A stretch of DNA of 64,000 nt from a virus (IMGVR_UViG_3300030380_006185:62001-126000), one strand, 5' to 3'. Numbered from the stretch's first letter, positions 6,967 through 14,588 are shown. Numbers and translations are program-made. Notes: generated by a model not told the origin, from the letters alone.

Positions 6967-7098
6967 CTAATTTAAACTTCTAGCCCAAATCACTCTAGCT
7001 ATTTTAAAATCAGATAATAAATTTAATTTCAACCCGTAACATTTAGCAATGTGCTTAATGTGTGGAAGTGCTTCTGTTAATTTTATTTTATTGTTCAT
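6967..7098 (-). CDS. Hypothetical 43-residue basic protein
   Basis: ATG at 7096-7098 overlaps the end of the upstream gene by 11 bases; ends with TAG. Small helical basic product (IKHIAKCYGLKLNLL). Not recognised. Confidence 0.55.
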   Translation of the reverse strand: MNNKIKLTEALPHIKHIAKCYGLKLNLLSDFKIARVIWARSLN

Positions 7099-7333
7099 TT
7101 CTTCTTTCCTCAAGATTTTTATTTACTGCTGTAATTTGTTCAATTGCTGTTTCTAATAGATTTTTAAAACAACCTGCTTCATATGTGTTTCTATCTCTCC
7201 AATCTAATTTTTCTGATTCTTCTTGTATTTCTTTGAATCGCTTTGGGAGATAATCAGCATATAATTGTATTTGTCTTTCTACAAAGCTATCTCTTTGTAT
7301 TCTTGCTAATTCTTTACTAAATTCCTTTGTCAT
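7088..7333 (-). CDS. Hypothetical helical protein
   Basis: An 81-residue charged, helical protein (KRFKEIQEESEKLDW). Not recognised. First gene of a two-gene unit behind the promoter at 7347. Confidence 0.65.
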   Translation of the reverse strand: MTKEFSKELARIQRDSFVERQIQLYADYLPKRFKEIQEESEKLDWRDRNTYEAGCFKNLLETAIEQITAVNKNLEERRNEQ

Positions 7334-7346
7334 AACCTTTTTTATT

Positions 7347-7385
7347 TAATATAATATACGAAATTAAGTTTAATAACCTTATTCC
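7347..7385 (-). promoter_or_regulatory. Phage promoter-like motif
   Basis: GGAATA, 17 bases, TTCGTATATTATATTA on the minus strand, upstream of the ATG at 7333. The upstream box overlaps the last codons of the gene at 7379. Confidence 0.7.
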
Positions 7386-7609
7386 TCTTTAATATAATGT
7401 TTTATCTTTCTTAAATATTCTAGTGCTTTTTCTTCATCTACCCAGTATGCACTTTCACCTGGGGTTGAATTTGAAAATCCTTTAGTAACATGACTTAATC
7501 TTTCCTCTTTAATTTCACAAGAATCAGGATAGAAACTAACTTTTACTACATTAGCCTCAATTCTATAATGTACTTCTGGATCTTCTGGGAATTCTAATTT
7601 TAGTTGCAT
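7379..7609 (-). CDS. Hypothetical protein
   Basis: A 76-residue probable alpha/beta protein, last gene of a tightly packed operon (genes at 7612, 7799 and 7971 upstream). Not recognised. Confidence 0.65.
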   Translation of the reverse strand: MQLKLEFPEDPEVHYRIEANVVKVSFYPDSCEIKEERLSHVTKGFSNSTPGESAYWVDEEKALEYLRKIKHYIKEE

Positions 7610-7611
7610 AC

Positions 7612-7806
7612 TTATTCCTTAGTGAACATTAAGAATTTAATCTGATCAAAGTCATCTAAATAGTTTATTTCAATTTTATGCCCTTTATATACCCCTAAAT
7701 CTTCAGCGTATTCAATAAACGACATTCTATCTTCGGGGTGTGCTTTGGATTGCCATTTATTCCAATCCTCTCTTAATTTAACTTCTAATTCAATATTTTT
7801 ACTCAT
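7612..7806 (-). CDS. Hypothetical protein
   Basis: A 64-residue protein starting at ATG 7804-7806, which overlaps the previous stop as ATGAGTAA. A longer frame exists upstream but would overlap the neighbouring gene more. Not recognised. Confidence 0.6.
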   Translation of the reverse strand: MSKNIELEVKLREDWNKWQSKAHPEDRMSFIEYAEDLGVYKGHKIEINYLDDFDQIKFLMFTKE

Positions 7807-7978
7807 CATCTTGTTCTTTATTAAATTCATCAATTTGATCTGCTATTTGCATTAATCTTTCTGATGCGAAATTTTGTCCTTCATAGTTACCATCTCGTAA
7901 CAATAGAATAAGTGATGACATTTCTTCTCTCATTCCAAATTCCATTTTGAATGTTATTGTTTCTGCTTCTTTATTCAT
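7799..7978 (-). CDS. Hypothetical 59-residue protein
   Basis: Starts at ATG 7976-7978 overlapping the upstream stop (ATGAATAA). Acidic helical product (MREEMSSLILLLRDG) ending EFNKEQDDE. Translationally coupled to both neighbours. Not recognised. Confidence 0.6.
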   Translation of the reverse strand: MNKEAETITFKMEFGMREEMSSLILLLRDGNYEGQNFASERLMQIADQIDEFNKEQDDE

Positions 7979-8141
7979 AACTTTTATTTACTTCTAATTG
8001 ACGTTCTACAAAATAATTTAAACTTTCTAGTGATTTTTTTATATTTTCACTATTATACTCAGACGGTGCTGCGTTTAATGCTTCGTGTAAGCGATTTGAG
8101 TGAAATACAATTTTTCTCTTATAACCTTTTTCTCTTTTCAT
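7971..8141 (-). CDS. Hypothetical 56-residue protein
   Basis: First gene of a four-gene overlapping operon behind the promoter at 8156. Basic N-terminus (MKREKGYKRKIVFH) and a helical C-terminus. Could be a small DNA-binding protein, but no motif proves it. Confidence 0.6.
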   Translation of the reverse strand: MKREKGYKRKIVFHSNRLHEALNAAPSEYNSENIKKSLESLNYFVERQLEVNKSYE

Positions 8142-8155
8142 AACTTTTCTTTAAA

Positions 8156-8196
8156 TATACTGTAATATACGAAAATAATTTTATTCATCCTCTTCC
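8156..8196 (-). promoter_or_regulatory. Phage promoter-like motif
   Basis: GGAAGA, 17 bases, TTCGTATATTACAGTATA on the minus strand, upstream of the ATG at 8141. The upstream box lies inside the coding end of the gene at 8181. Confidence 0.7.
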
Positions 8197-8393
8197 TGAG
8201 TTAACCAAGATTGGAAAGTTATATTATCTAATTCTAAAATTTCTAGAAGCATATCACCTATTTCATTCATTGTTTGTTCTTTTGTTCTAATTAATGATTG
8301 TTCTAAATGACCTGTAGAATTATAATCAACATATTCTTTATGGTCTTTAAGTGTTTCTGCGAAATATTTTAATCGTCGTTTTAATTCTTTCAT
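8181..8393 (-). CDS. Hypothetical protein
   Basis: A 70-residue helical protein (KELKRRLKYFAETLKDH) overlapping the upstream gene as ATGA. Not recognised. Confidence 0.65.
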   Translation of the reverse strand: MKELKRRLKYFAETLKDHKEYVDYNSTGHLEQSLIRTKEQTMNEIGDMLLEILELDNITFQSWLTQEEDE

Positions 8394-8500
8394 TTTTCAC
8401 ATTTTATTGAATCCTCTTTAGTAGGTTCTGAGTTTCTTAATCCACATTTGGTACATTCAACTGTACCATCTTTGTCTATTTGTTTATATGTGTGTTTCAT
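8390..8500 (-). CDS. Small zinc-ribbon-like protein (36 residues)
   Basis: The product has CTKC at residues 16-19 and a further Cys near the C-terminus (IKCEK), suggesting a half zinc ribbon. It overlaps both neighbours by ATGA, which is strong support for a coupled gene despite its length. Function unknown. Confidence 0.6.
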   Translation of the reverse strand: MKHTYKQIDKDGTVECTKCGLRNSEPTKEDSIKCEK

Positions 8501-8595
8501 TGTTGTTTTGCTTTTAATATTGCTAAATATAATCCATAATCAAAATTGTCCCAATGTTCAATCCAGTCAATTACATTTGTTGCATTTCTTTTCAT
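8497..8595 (-). CDS. Hypothetical 32-residue protein
   Basis: ATG at 8593-8595, ending in an ATGA overlap with the next gene. Amphipathic helix with Trp residues (VIDWIEHWDNFDYG). Not recognised; accepted because of the coupled gene spacing. Confidence 0.5.
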   Translation of the reverse strand: MKRNATNVIDWIEHWDNFDYGLYLAILKAKQQ

Positions 8596-8596
8596 C

Positions 8597-8920
8597 TTAC
8601 CAACCTTTTTTATATTTTTCTAGAAATTCTTCTGTGTATAAATTACTAGCTCCGTTTCCTAAAACATCTTCCCACCAACGGATACCCATTTGTAAACGTG
8701 GTACTGCAAATTTACCTACATCATCATCTGCAATATAGAAAAATATATCATTTCTACCACCTGTTTCAGTACACTCTGGTGTGTCAGGTAATGTTTTTAC
8801 TTGTGTTTCAAATTTAACGGTAACATCCATTTGTTCTTTAAAGAAATTTTCTAATTCTTTAGCCCCGCCATCTGGCATGATTGTGCCTTGTAGTACACAT
8901 AATTGATTAAATTCACTCAT
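8597..8920 (-). CDS. Hypothetical protein
   Basis: A 107-residue alpha/beta protein with an IFFYIADDDVGKF core and a conserved-looking RWWEDVLGN segment. I take it as a conserved phage protein of unknown function. Confidence 0.65.
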   Translation of the reverse strand: MSEFNQLCVLQGTIMPDGGAKELENFFKEQMDVTVKFETQVKTLPDTPECTETGGRNDIFFYIADDDVGKFAVPRLQMGIRWWEDVLGNGASNLYTEEFLEKYKKGW

Positions 8921-8930
8921 AACTTTTATT

Positions 8931-9035
8931 TTAATAATTTTTGATGAAATCTAGTAAATCTTCTATAAACATTTCTCTCCCAGTTGGGCTTAGTTTTTTT
9001 AACTTATATTTGATTTTTATAAATACTTCTTTCAT
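8931..9035 (-). CDS. Hypothetical 34-residue basic protein
   Basis: A short frame with ATG at 9033-9035, A-rich leader and TAA stop. Basic helix (KEVFIKIKYKLKKLSP). It heads the operon behind the promoter at 9050. Confidence 0.5.
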   Translation of the reverse strand: MKEVFIKIKYKLKKLSPTGREMFIEDLLDFIKNY

Positions 9036-9049
9036 AACCTTTATTTTTA

Positions 9050-9089
9050 TAATTGTAATATACAAAAAATATTTTATAACCTTTATTCC
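9050..9089 (-). promoter_or_regulatory. Phage promoter-like motif
   Basis: GGAATA, 17 bases, TTTGTATATTACAATTATA on the minus strand, upstream of the ATG at 9035. It lies just downstream of the terminator at 9101. Confidence 0.7.
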
Positions 9090-9100
9090 TAAATTAAAAA

Positions 9101-9132
9101 CCACCTAGGGCTCGTTTTGAGCCCCTTGGTGG
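9101..9132 (-). terminator. Rho-independent terminator
   Basis: A GC-rich stem (CCACCAAGGGGCTC paired with GAGCCCTAGGTGG, one bulge) and small loop follow the stop of the DUF932 gene, with a T-rich run after it on the minus strand. Confidence 0.8.
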
Positions 9133-9143
9133 AAAAGAATCGG

Positions 9144-9974
9144 TTATGAAGCGATTTCTTGTGGTACCAACTCATTTGCCATTGCAAATAATTTCTTGTT
9201 GATATCCATGTCTTGTTTAAAGTTTTTAACTTCTCGTGCTTTACGTGATCTAGCACCTGATAGGTATGAAAAATCACCTGTAATAATTTTTTCCTGTATT
9301 ACATTAAATACACTCCATAAATCATTACCTTTATCTTCATCACGAACTGGGTTGATTATTTCATCTAAATTAATTTTTGCTACTTTCAATTGATCCTCAG
9401 TGAATCGAGTTGTAAGTGATTTTTGAGCTAATTCTTTCATTTGCTTTTTATCTAACTCAATTGCTTTCATTTTATTCATTGAATCAACTGTTAGTGGTAA
9501 TTGCTCTACCATTTCTTTAATTTGCACTTGCAAATCCTCAAATGTATAACCCATGTGACGCATTTTAACATCATTGAATTTTTTATCAGCAATAACTAAT
9601 CCATTTGAACATACTAGTCGAAATAAACCAGCTGTAAATGTAAATGCATTTTTACCATCATGACTATTTGTCAATAGGATTTGTGGAAATACTGTATCTC
9701 CATCTGCACCATTAATAACAACATCAGGATTTCGAAACGTTAATAGGTGTTTCTGGAATCCCTTAGTGGTATTCTTACGTGCTTTAACTTGTTGGGCATC
9801 TACTACTCCCCAACCTAATTTGCTCATATCTTCTAGCACTTGTGCTGTTGGGATATGTGTGTAATGTTTTGAAACATTAGAGGCAGGCGTTTCAGTAAAC
9901 ACTGCTGGTGCTATCTCTCTAATTTCATCATTACTTAAAAACTTTAACTCTTTTGAATTTTGATCTGTAAACAT
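9144..9974 (-). CDS. DUF932-family protein
   Basis: A 276-residue protein resembling DUF932 (PF06067), a family common on plasmids and phages, with typical features: a mid-protein LLTNSHDGKNAFTFTAGLFRLVCSNGL region (about 100-125) and a helical C-terminal half. The biochemical role of the family is not established. It is monocistronic, with its own promoter (10002-10042) and a strong terminator, which suggests an abundant early product. Confidence 0.7.
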   Translation of the reverse strand: MFTDQNSKELKFLSNDEIREIAPAVFTETPASNVSKHYTHIPTAQVLEDMSKLGWGVVDAQQVKARKNTTKGFQKHLLTFRNPDVVINGADGDTVFPQILLTNSHDGKNAFTFTAGLFRLVCSNGLVIADKKFNDVKMRHMGYTFEDLQVQIKEMVEQLPLTVDSMNKMKAIELDKKQMKELAQKSLTTRFTEDQLKVAKINLDEIINPVRDEDKGNDLWSVFNVIQEKIITGDFSYLSGARSRKAREVKNFKQDMDINKKLFAMANELVPQEIAS

Positions 9975-10001
9975 AACTTTTATTTTATTTTTTTTTAAAT
10001 T

Positions 10002-10042
10002 TATACTGTATTATACGAAAAATCTCCTGTAAAGCCAATTCC
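10002..10042 (-). promoter_or_regulatory. Phage promoter-like motif with hairpin spacer
   Basis: GGAATT, 17 bases, TTCGTATAATACAGTATA on the minus strand, upstream of the DUF932 gene. A 9-bp terminator stem overlaps both the upstream box and the spacer. Confidence 0.65.
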
Positions 10043-10056
10043 TCTTGTACAGGAGA
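10023..10056 (-). terminator. Terminator hairpin overlapping a promoter
   Basis: A perfect 9-bp inverted repeat (TCTCCTGTA/TACAGGAGA) just after the stop at 10065 is followed by TTTTT on the minus strand; that T-run is also the start of the promoter's downstream box. Confidence 0.75.
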
Positions 10057-10064
10057 AACTATAT

Positions 10065-10142
10065 TTAACCTTCTCTCCCACAATCAGGGCATATTTCATC
10101 TCCATATAACTCTGTTTCGTGGCAATTTTTACATTCATTCAT
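10065..10142 (-). CDS. 25-residue zinc-ribbon micro-protein
   Basis: ATG at 10140-10142 with A-rich leader. The product has two CxxC pairs (CKNC at 4-7 and CPDC at 18-21), enough to bind one zinc ion. It is the last gene of its operon, followed by the terminator at 10023. Possible protein- or nucleic-acid-binding knuckle. Confidence 0.65.
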   Translation of the reverse strand: MNECKNCHETELYGDEICPDCGREG

Positions 10143-10148
10143 AACTTA

Positions 10149-10376
10149 TTATTTTATTGCAACTGTTCTCCAATATTTAGCATTTGGGTCTGTGTTTTCA
10201 ACTTCTCTCTTAACATCACCTATTGTGTGAACACCTTGTGCTGTGTTATCTAATGGAATTACTGGTGTATCATCTGGTAGTAAGTGGGCTAGAGCGTTTA
10301 TAAATCTCATCCCATTGCTTCGAAATGCTACTTCAACATAATCATCTTTTACTTTTACTCCGAATGTTGTACTCAT
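10149..10376 (-). CDS. Hypothetical protein
   Basis: A 75-residue probable alpha/beta protein, 6 bases from both neighbours. Not recognised. Confidence 0.65.
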   Translation of the reverse strand: MSTTFGVKVKDDYVEVAFRSNGMRFINALAHLLPDDTPVIPLDNTAQGVHTIGDVKREVENTDPNAKYWRTVAIK

Positions 10377-10382
10377 AATTTA

Positions 10383-10919
10383 TTATTTTAATTTTCTAGC
10401 TTCTCTTATTGCTCCTTCTAAATAGTGAAAAACCCCACCTTGATGAAGTTCAGCATGATATTCATCATATAACCCATCTATTTTTTCTATAAACTCCTCA
10501 ATTCGTTTTGGTTTATTTAGTTGAAATTGGTTTCTTTTTTCCTCTTCACTTTTTTCATTATAAAATGTAATATGAAAACAATATGAAAAACTTTCATTGT
10601 AATCATTATTATTAGCCATTTCTTGAAGTTTTGCTACTGTAATATTTTCATAGAATTCTTTTCCTCTACCTACAACCTCACTTCGTAAATCCCCCCAACT
10701 ATCTTCACTAACATCTATACCTGGGTTTCCTAGCCAGTCATCATGGAATCGTTGACCTAATTCATTTACTTTGCTGCGAACAAACACATCAAGTTGTTTT
10801 ATTTCTGAGGGGGTGAAATTATCTATTAATTGTTGTTCAATTCTTCTATAATTACCATCTCTAGACCATTCTAGCTCTTTAATTTGTTGCCAATACTTAT
10901 CTTCTAACCATCTTCTCAT
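10383..10919 (-). CDS. Hypothetical protein
   Basis: A 178-residue charged, largely helical protein with many Trp residues (WLEDKYWQQIKELEW at the N-terminus). First gene of the three-gene unit ending at the 25-residue zinc protein. Not recognised. Confidence 0.65.
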   Translation of the reverse strand: MRRWLEDKYWQQIKELEWSRDGNYRRIEQQLIDNFTPSEIKQLDVFVRSKVNELGQRFHDDWLGNPGIDVSEDSWGDLRSEVVGRGKEFYENITVAKLQEMANNNDYNESFSYCFHITFYNEKSEEEKRNQFQLNKPKRIEEFIEKIDGLYDEYHAELHQGGVFHYLEGAIREARKLK

Positions 10920-10934
10920 AATTCTTATTTTTTT

Positions 10935-10975
10935 ATAATTGTAATATACAAAAACCTTATTTAAAATTCTATTCC
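10935..10975 (-). promoter_or_regulatory. Phage promoter-like motif (strong match)
   Basis: GGAATA, 17 bases, TTTGTATATTACAATTATA on the minus strand, upstream of the ATG at 10919. The upstream box overlaps the stop of the gene at 10969. Confidence 0.75.
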
Positions 10976-11229
10976 TCTAATGGAGTCATTGTAACAGCCA
11001 AATGAGTAGGTAAATAAAATACTTCACCAGCACACATATTATATTTAGGCCATTTATCATATTCTAGTATTTCATAATATGCTTTGTCACCTTCATAATA
11101 TAATAATCTAGCTTTTGTAGTTGGGGAAATATTTGTTGAAAATTTCCTTCCTATAACATTATCTAGTTTATCAATTACTACTTCTCTAGGTGTTATTCCT
11201 CTTCTTTGATCTGGGTAGCAATTACTCAT
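10969..11229 (-). CDS. Hypothetical protein
   Basis: An 86-residue protein, beta-rich in its second half (KARLLYYEGDKAYYEIL). ATGA overlap with the gene upstream. Not recognised. Confidence 0.65.
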   Translation of the reverse strand: MSNCYPDQRRGITPREVVIDKLDNVIGRKFSTNISPTTKARLLYYEGDKAYYEILEYDKWPKYNMCAGEVFYLPTHLAVTMTPLEE

Positions 11230-11450
11230 CTTTCTAGTATTACAAATGAACCAAAATGATCATCAAACACTTCTAGTAGATTTTCATAATCTCCTGATGT
11301 CATTAATTCTAGGAGTTGATCTTGATCTTCTTTTGAATATCCTAACTGTCTAGCAAATCGTCTTGCATAACCCATTAATACAAATGCATTACCATCTGGA
11401 CCAGTTAGGTCAATTATTACTTTTCTTTGTGGTTGTTTTTTTCTTATCAT
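11226..11450 (-). CDS. Hypothetical protein
   Basis: A 74-residue protein with an N-terminal strand (KVIIDLTGPDGNAF) and a helical middle (RRFARQLGYSKEDQDQLL). The IDLTGPDGNA segment looks like a recurring phage small-protein motif, but I cannot name a family. Confidence 0.65.
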   Translation of the reverse strand: MIRKKQPQRKVIIDLTGPDGNAFVLMGYARRFARQLGYSKEDQDQLLELMTSGDYENLLEVFDDHFGSFVILER

Positions 11451-11539
11451 TTTTTTCTTCTTTTTCTTATATATTTAATGACCCATCCAGTTAACATGAA
11501 TGTAGCAAATACCCAACTTATTACTAATAATGTAGTCAT
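11447..11539 (-). CDS. 30-residue membrane peptide
   Basis: ATG at 11537-11539, ATGA overlap with the next gene. One hydrophobic segment (residues 2-22, with WVFATFMLTGWV) and a very basic tail (RKRRKK) predict an N-out single-pass membrane peptide. Function unknown. Confidence 0.6.
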   Translation of the reverse strand: MTTLLVISWVFATFMLTGWVIKYIRKRRKK

Positions 11540-11542
11540 TTT

Positions 11543-11740
11543 TTATTTTAATTTAAATATTAACTTTGATGTTGGATAGTACATAACATCCCCAATCTTT
11601 AAATTGGATTTAAAGGGTACATCACCTAATCGTGTAATTACTACCTCTATACCATCATCAAAAACATCTTTCACAATACCTATCTTTTCCTGAGAATCAC
11701 CAGGGAATAATTCAATAGTTTTACCAATATACTTTTTCAT
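11543..11740 (-). CDS. Hypothetical small beta protein
   Basis: A 65-residue protein with alternating strands and short turns (GIVKDVFDDGIEVVITRLG), suggesting an SH3-like or KOW-like small barrel. Family not recognised. Confidence 0.6.
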   Translation of the reverse strand: MKKYIGKTIELFPGDSQEKIGIVKDVFDDGIEVVITRLGDVPFKSNLKIGDVMYYPTSKLIFKLK

Positions 11741-11760
11741 AACTTATTTTTTTATTTTTT

Positions 11761-11907
11761 TTAATTTAAAATTGTATGGATTTGTAACTCATTTAATTTA
11801 CTAATAAAGTTAGGTTTTGATGTATGCCACCTTTTACCATGTATACTAATAGCATATTGTTTAATTTGTATCTTTTCATGCATTGATAACTGGTTATACT
11901 TTTTCAT
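11761..11907 (-). CDS. Hypothetical 48-residue protein
   Basis: ATG at 11905-11907 after an A-rich leader; ends TAA. Basic, His-rich product (SIHGKRWHTSKPNF). Not recognised; first gene after the promoter at 11921. Confidence 0.55.
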   Translation of the reverse strand: MKKYNQLSMHEKIQIKQYAISIHGKRWHTSKPNFISKLNELQIHTILN

Positions 11908-11920
11908 AACTTATTTTTTT

Positions 11921-11961
11921 ATAATTATAATATACAAAAACTTTATTTAAAATTCTATTCC
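11921..11961 (-). promoter_or_regulatory. Phage promoter-like motif (strong match)
   Basis: GGAATA, 17 bases, TTTGTATATTATAATTATA on the minus strand, upstream of the ATG at 11907. Its sequence is nearly the same as the site at 10935-10975. Confidence 0.75.
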
Positions 11962-11965
11962 TTAA

Positions 11966-12310
11966 TTAAAGATTTTCTGAATAAAATGCTTTATGTGCTG
12001 CTTCTTCTAGATCAAAATCATCATCTTCATATGATTCCCAATCATCAATTATTTCTTCTTCAACATCATCCTCATCTTTATATTCAGGTAATAATCCTAT
12101 TTTTTCTACAACCCACCATACTCTATCTTTGTACATATTAATAGATGTTCCATCTATATCAGTTATACCTTTATCTGTTAATTGAGCTAGATGTGCTATT
12201 AAATCACAGGTTAAATGGTCTAGTTCTTCTAAATCGTAATTATCTTCTTTTGATTTGGTTTTGATTGTTAACCACTTTTTTTCTATAATATTTTTTTCTT
12301 TTTTAGCCAT
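11966..12310 (-). CDS. Hypothetical acidic protein
   Basis: A 114-residue protein with a basic start (MAKKEKNIIEKKW) and a very acidic C-terminal third (DEDDVEEEIIDDWESYEDDD). The ATG at 12308-12310 overlaps the previous stop (ATGGCTAA). Not recognised. Confidence 0.65.
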   Translation of the reverse strand: MAKKEKNIIEKKWLTIKTKSKEDNYDLEELDHLTCDLIAHLAQLTDKGITDIDGTSINMYKDRVWWVVEKIGLLPEYKDEDDVEEEIIDDWESYEDDDFDLEEAAHKAFYSENL

Positions 12311-12503
12311 TTTCACTATATTTTTTTAAATAATCTCTAATTTCTGCTGCTAGTTCATATTCTTCATCACTTACAGCATGTTCTTCCATATCTTTTAAGA
12401 GTAAATCCCAATTCCCCCCGAACTCTATCTTTAATAAACGATTTATTAAATGTTTTGATTCGAGGGATAGGTTACTTGCCTCTATAATTGGGTCTAATTT
12501 CAT
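12303..12503 (-). CDS. Small UVR-motif-like protein
   Basis: 66 residues starting at ATG 12501-12503, between the RadA-like gene and the acidic gene. The C-terminal half (EEHAVSDEEYELAAEIRDYLKK) resembles the UVR motif of UvrB/UvrC and Clp adaptors, a short helical hairpin with an AAEIRD core. It could be a repair or protease adaptor; this rests on motif resemblance only. Confidence 0.5.
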   Translation of the reverse strand: MKLDPIIEASNLSLESKHLINRLLKIEFGGNWDLLLKDMEEHAVSDEEYELAAEIRDYLKKYSENG

Positions 12504-12504
12504 A

Positions 12505-13326
12505 TTATTCACTTACAATTACTGAATATTCAATTTTATTGTTTGTTAGGAAGAAATTCATTCTATCCTCAGCTCTACCATTACGGTTTTTCTGAAATGA
12601 CATATAAGCACCACCACCATCACGATCAGATTCACGTCGCATTTCAAGCAATGCATCAGTCATGTGCTTTAATTTATTTGAACCTACAAACTCACCTGAT
12701 TTAGTAACTTGTTGAATTAATAGGAATGAAGTATATTTATCTTCCTTATTTTCACCTTTGTTATTTCTAACACAAGTTTCAACTAACCATCCTTCAGCGG
12801 TTTTTCTATCCCAACCATTGTCATCACGAACACCTTCAATCACTTCAGCAATTGAATCAATTAATACTAAATCATAACCACGATCTAATGATTGCTCAAT
12901 AACATCTTTCATATTAAAACTCATGAAATCAGATGTAAATAATGTATCAACTAATCCAAATTGAGGAAAACGTTTTGTATATTTAAACATTTGTTTTCTA
13001 CCCATTTCAGCAGAAATAAATAAACATTTTCTACCTTTATTTTGAACAGCAGCAACCAAATCTAACATAATTGATGTTTTACCTACACCTGGGTCACCTA
13101 TTGCCATTATGTTTGATGCACATGGTATACCACCTTCAAATGAAAATAGTTGATCTACATTACGTAAACCTGTTCTCATTGATTCTAACATTTTAGGATC
13201 AATATCTAATTTATTTAATTTTGTAATTTGGTCAAAATCAATTAATGATGGGACCGGGGTCAAATTTTGAACTTTTCTTGGACGACCTCTTTTACCTGTT
13301 TTAACAACTCTTTGTGTAACTTTCAT
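12505..13326 (-). CDS. RadA/Sms-like RecA-fold ATPase
   Basis: 273 residues. An AT-hook-like N-terminus (GKRGRPRK, residues 11-18) precedes a RecA-type ATPase core: Walker A GDPGVGKTS (77-85), FISAEMGRKQMFKYTKRFP resembling the RadA region after motif A, Walker B DLVLIDS, and a C-terminal QVTKSGEFVGSNKLKHMTD segment closely resembling RadA's VTKEG...GPrvLEHMVD. The RadA zinc finger and Lon-like domain are absent. Predicted role: branch migration or repair with the phage RecA at 63 kb. A KaiC- or DnaB-like helper ATPase is the alternative. Confidence 0.75.
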   Translation of the reverse strand: MKVTQRVVKTGKRGRPRKVQNLTPVPSLIDFDQITKLNKLDIDPKMLESMRTGLRNVDQLFSFEGGIPCASNIMAIGDPGVGKTSIMLDLVAAVQNKGRKCLFISAEMGRKQMFKYTKRFPQFGLVDTLFTSDFMSFNMKDVIEQSLDRGYDLVLIDSIAEVIEGVRDDNGWDRKTAEGWLVETCVRNNKGENKEDKYTSFLLIQQVTKSGEFVGSNKLKHMTDALLEMRRESDRDGGGAYMSFQKNRNGRAEDRMNFFLTNNKIEYSVIVSE

Positions 13327-13350
13327 AACTTATTTTATTTTTTTTAAATT

Positions 13351-13391
13351 TATACTATATTATACGAACTCTTATTTTAAAACTCTATTCC
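13351..13391 (-). promoter_or_regulatory. Phage promoter-like motif
   Basis: GGAATA, 17 bases, TTCGTATAATATAGTATA on the minus strand, upstream of the RadA-like gene's ATG at 13326. Confidence 0.75.
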
Positions 13392-13403
13392 TTAATTAAA
13401 AAT

Positions 13404-13604
13404 TTATTTGTTTTCATAAAAATTTGGATGCTGTGGCCAAGTTGGGTTTTGTTTATGGTCATAATATATTCCAATAGCTAGAATTGTATTTAACCAAAAG
13501 AAAATAAAATATTTTCCAAAATGTCCTTTTATATACCATACTAAAAATACATACGCTAGATAAAATGTAAATAAGCCTCCTAACAATTCTCCTAATTTTT
13601 TCAT
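13404..13604 (-). CDS. Small membrane protein
   Basis: 66 residues with two hydrophobic segments (about 8-24 and 33-48) and a polar C-terminus with several Pro and His. Likely two-pass inner-membrane protein, unknown function. Confidence 0.65.
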   Translation of the reverse strand: MKKLGELLGGLFTFYLAYVFLVWYIKGHFGKYFIFFWLNTILAIGIYYDHKQNPTWPQHPNFYENK

Positions 13605-13610
13605 ACCTCA

Positions 13611-13643
13611 AATATACAAAACTAATTTTTAAAACTCTATTCC
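13611..13643 (-). promoter_or_regulatory. Phage promoter-like motif
   Basis: GGAATA, 17 bases, TTTGTATATTTGAGG on the minus strand. The downstream element TATATTTG here is an exact match to the Bacteroidota TAnnTTTG box. The next ATG (13604) is very close, implying a very short leader. Confidence 0.7.
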
Positions 13644-13644
13644 T

Positions 13645-13854
13645 TTAAAGATAACTTTTTTCTAATTTAAATAAAGTCCCACGTTGGATCATTTCAACTT
13701 GACGTTGGTTTTCTAATGGTTTAGCATCATCAATATTATCGCTAAATGCAGGTAAACCATGTTTAAGACCACAAAAAACCTGGCAGTATTCATTTAATAC
13801 AATGAATTTTTTGACAGGTTTTTCAATTTCTTTTTTATTTAAAACTAATTTCAT
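13645..13854 (-). CDS. Hypothetical protein
   Basis: A 69-residue basic protein with two Cys residues (CQVFC). Not recognised. Monocistronic behind its own promoter. Confidence 0.65.
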   Translation of the reverse strand: MKLVLNKKEIEKPVKKFIVLNEYCQVFCGLKHGLPAFSDNIDDAKPLENQRQVEMIQRGTLFKLEKSYL

Positions 13855-13870
13855 TCTTTTTTATTTGAAT

Positions 13871-13905
13871 GAAATATACAAAAATAAAATTTAAAAAAAT
13901 ATTCC
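13871..13905 (-). promoter_or_regulatory. Phage promoter-like motif
   Basis: GGAATA, 17 bases, TTTGTATATTTCATT on the minus strand, upstream of the ATG at 13854. Confidence 0.7.
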
Positions 13906-13912
13906 TCTATTA

Positions 13913-14155
13913 TTAAAAGAAAAAATGTTTTAGCCAAGCTGTTAACCCATTTACATTAAGAATAACTAAATTCCACTGTTTTCGTACTGCAACTTGTACC
14001 AACACACAAATAAACCCCATAATATACAACGCAGGCTCAACAGTCCATTGAGCTGCAATTAAAAATCCTGTTCCCATATATCCTATTCTAGTAGCTAATC
14101 TTTCTGTTGGGGTTAATTTTCTATCTCTAACTAATGATTTAAACAGTTGTTTCAT
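13913..14155 (-). CDS. Membrane protein
   Basis: 80 residues with a basic cytoplasmic N-terminus (SLVRDRKLTPTERLATR) and two hydrophobic segments (about 28-60). The start resembles small phage membrane proteins seen in other marine myoviruses. Function unknown. Confidence 0.6.
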   Translation of the reverse strand: MKQLFKSLVRDRKLTPTERLATRIGYMGTGFLIAAQWTVEPALYIMGFICVLVQVAVRKQWNLVILNVNGLTAWLKHFFF

Positions 14156-14157
14156 AT

Positions 14158-14367
14158 TTAGTTAGGAATTATTTCCGCATCTTTAATTGTTTCTACAAAT
14201 AAAAAATGAGAATCAGTTCGTAAAACATGATCAACTCCATATAGCCCATCTCTCCATATTTTAACATTCTCCATATTTAATACTCCTTCTTTATCTGTAA
14301 AGTGGGAAATTCTAATGTCTCTATGGACAAAATAACATTCACCACCATTTCTATAAAATTGTTTCAT
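14158..14367 (-). CDS. Hypothetical protein
   Basis: A 69-residue beta-like protein; ATGA overlap with the gene upstream. Not recognised. Confidence 0.6.
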   Translation of the reverse strand: MKQFYRNGGECYFVHRDIRISHFTDKEGVLNMENVKIWRDGLYGVDHVLRTDSHFLFVETIKDAEIIPN

Positions 14368-14588
14368 TTAATATTATATTCTTTTTTGTATTGTTCAATA
14401 AACGATTTACCAATCCCTATTTCTATTATTTCATAATTACTTGGTAATAAAGGATTTCTTTTTCTAGAATTTATAACCTCATCCACTCCATTTTCTGTAA
14501 TTAACATCCAGTATTTTTTTCCTGTTGGTTTTTTATAAACAACAACTGTGGTAATTTTTTTTTCTTCTGGTCTTCCTTTACTCATCAT
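14364..14588 (-). CDS. Hypothetical protein
   Basis: 74 residues, beta-rich core (ITTVVVYKKPTGKKYWMLI). Begins with two Met codons, either of which can start translation, overlapping the stop of the upstream micro-gene. Not recognised. Confidence 0.6.
   Translation of the reverse strand: MMSKGRPEEKKITTVVVYKKPTGKKYWMLITENGVDEVINSRKRNPLLPSNYEIIEIGIGKSFIEQYKKEYNIK

Noticed and set aside
9089-9277. 62-residue minus-strand frame
   Set aside because: It overlaps the DUF932 gene in another frame and runs through its terminator.
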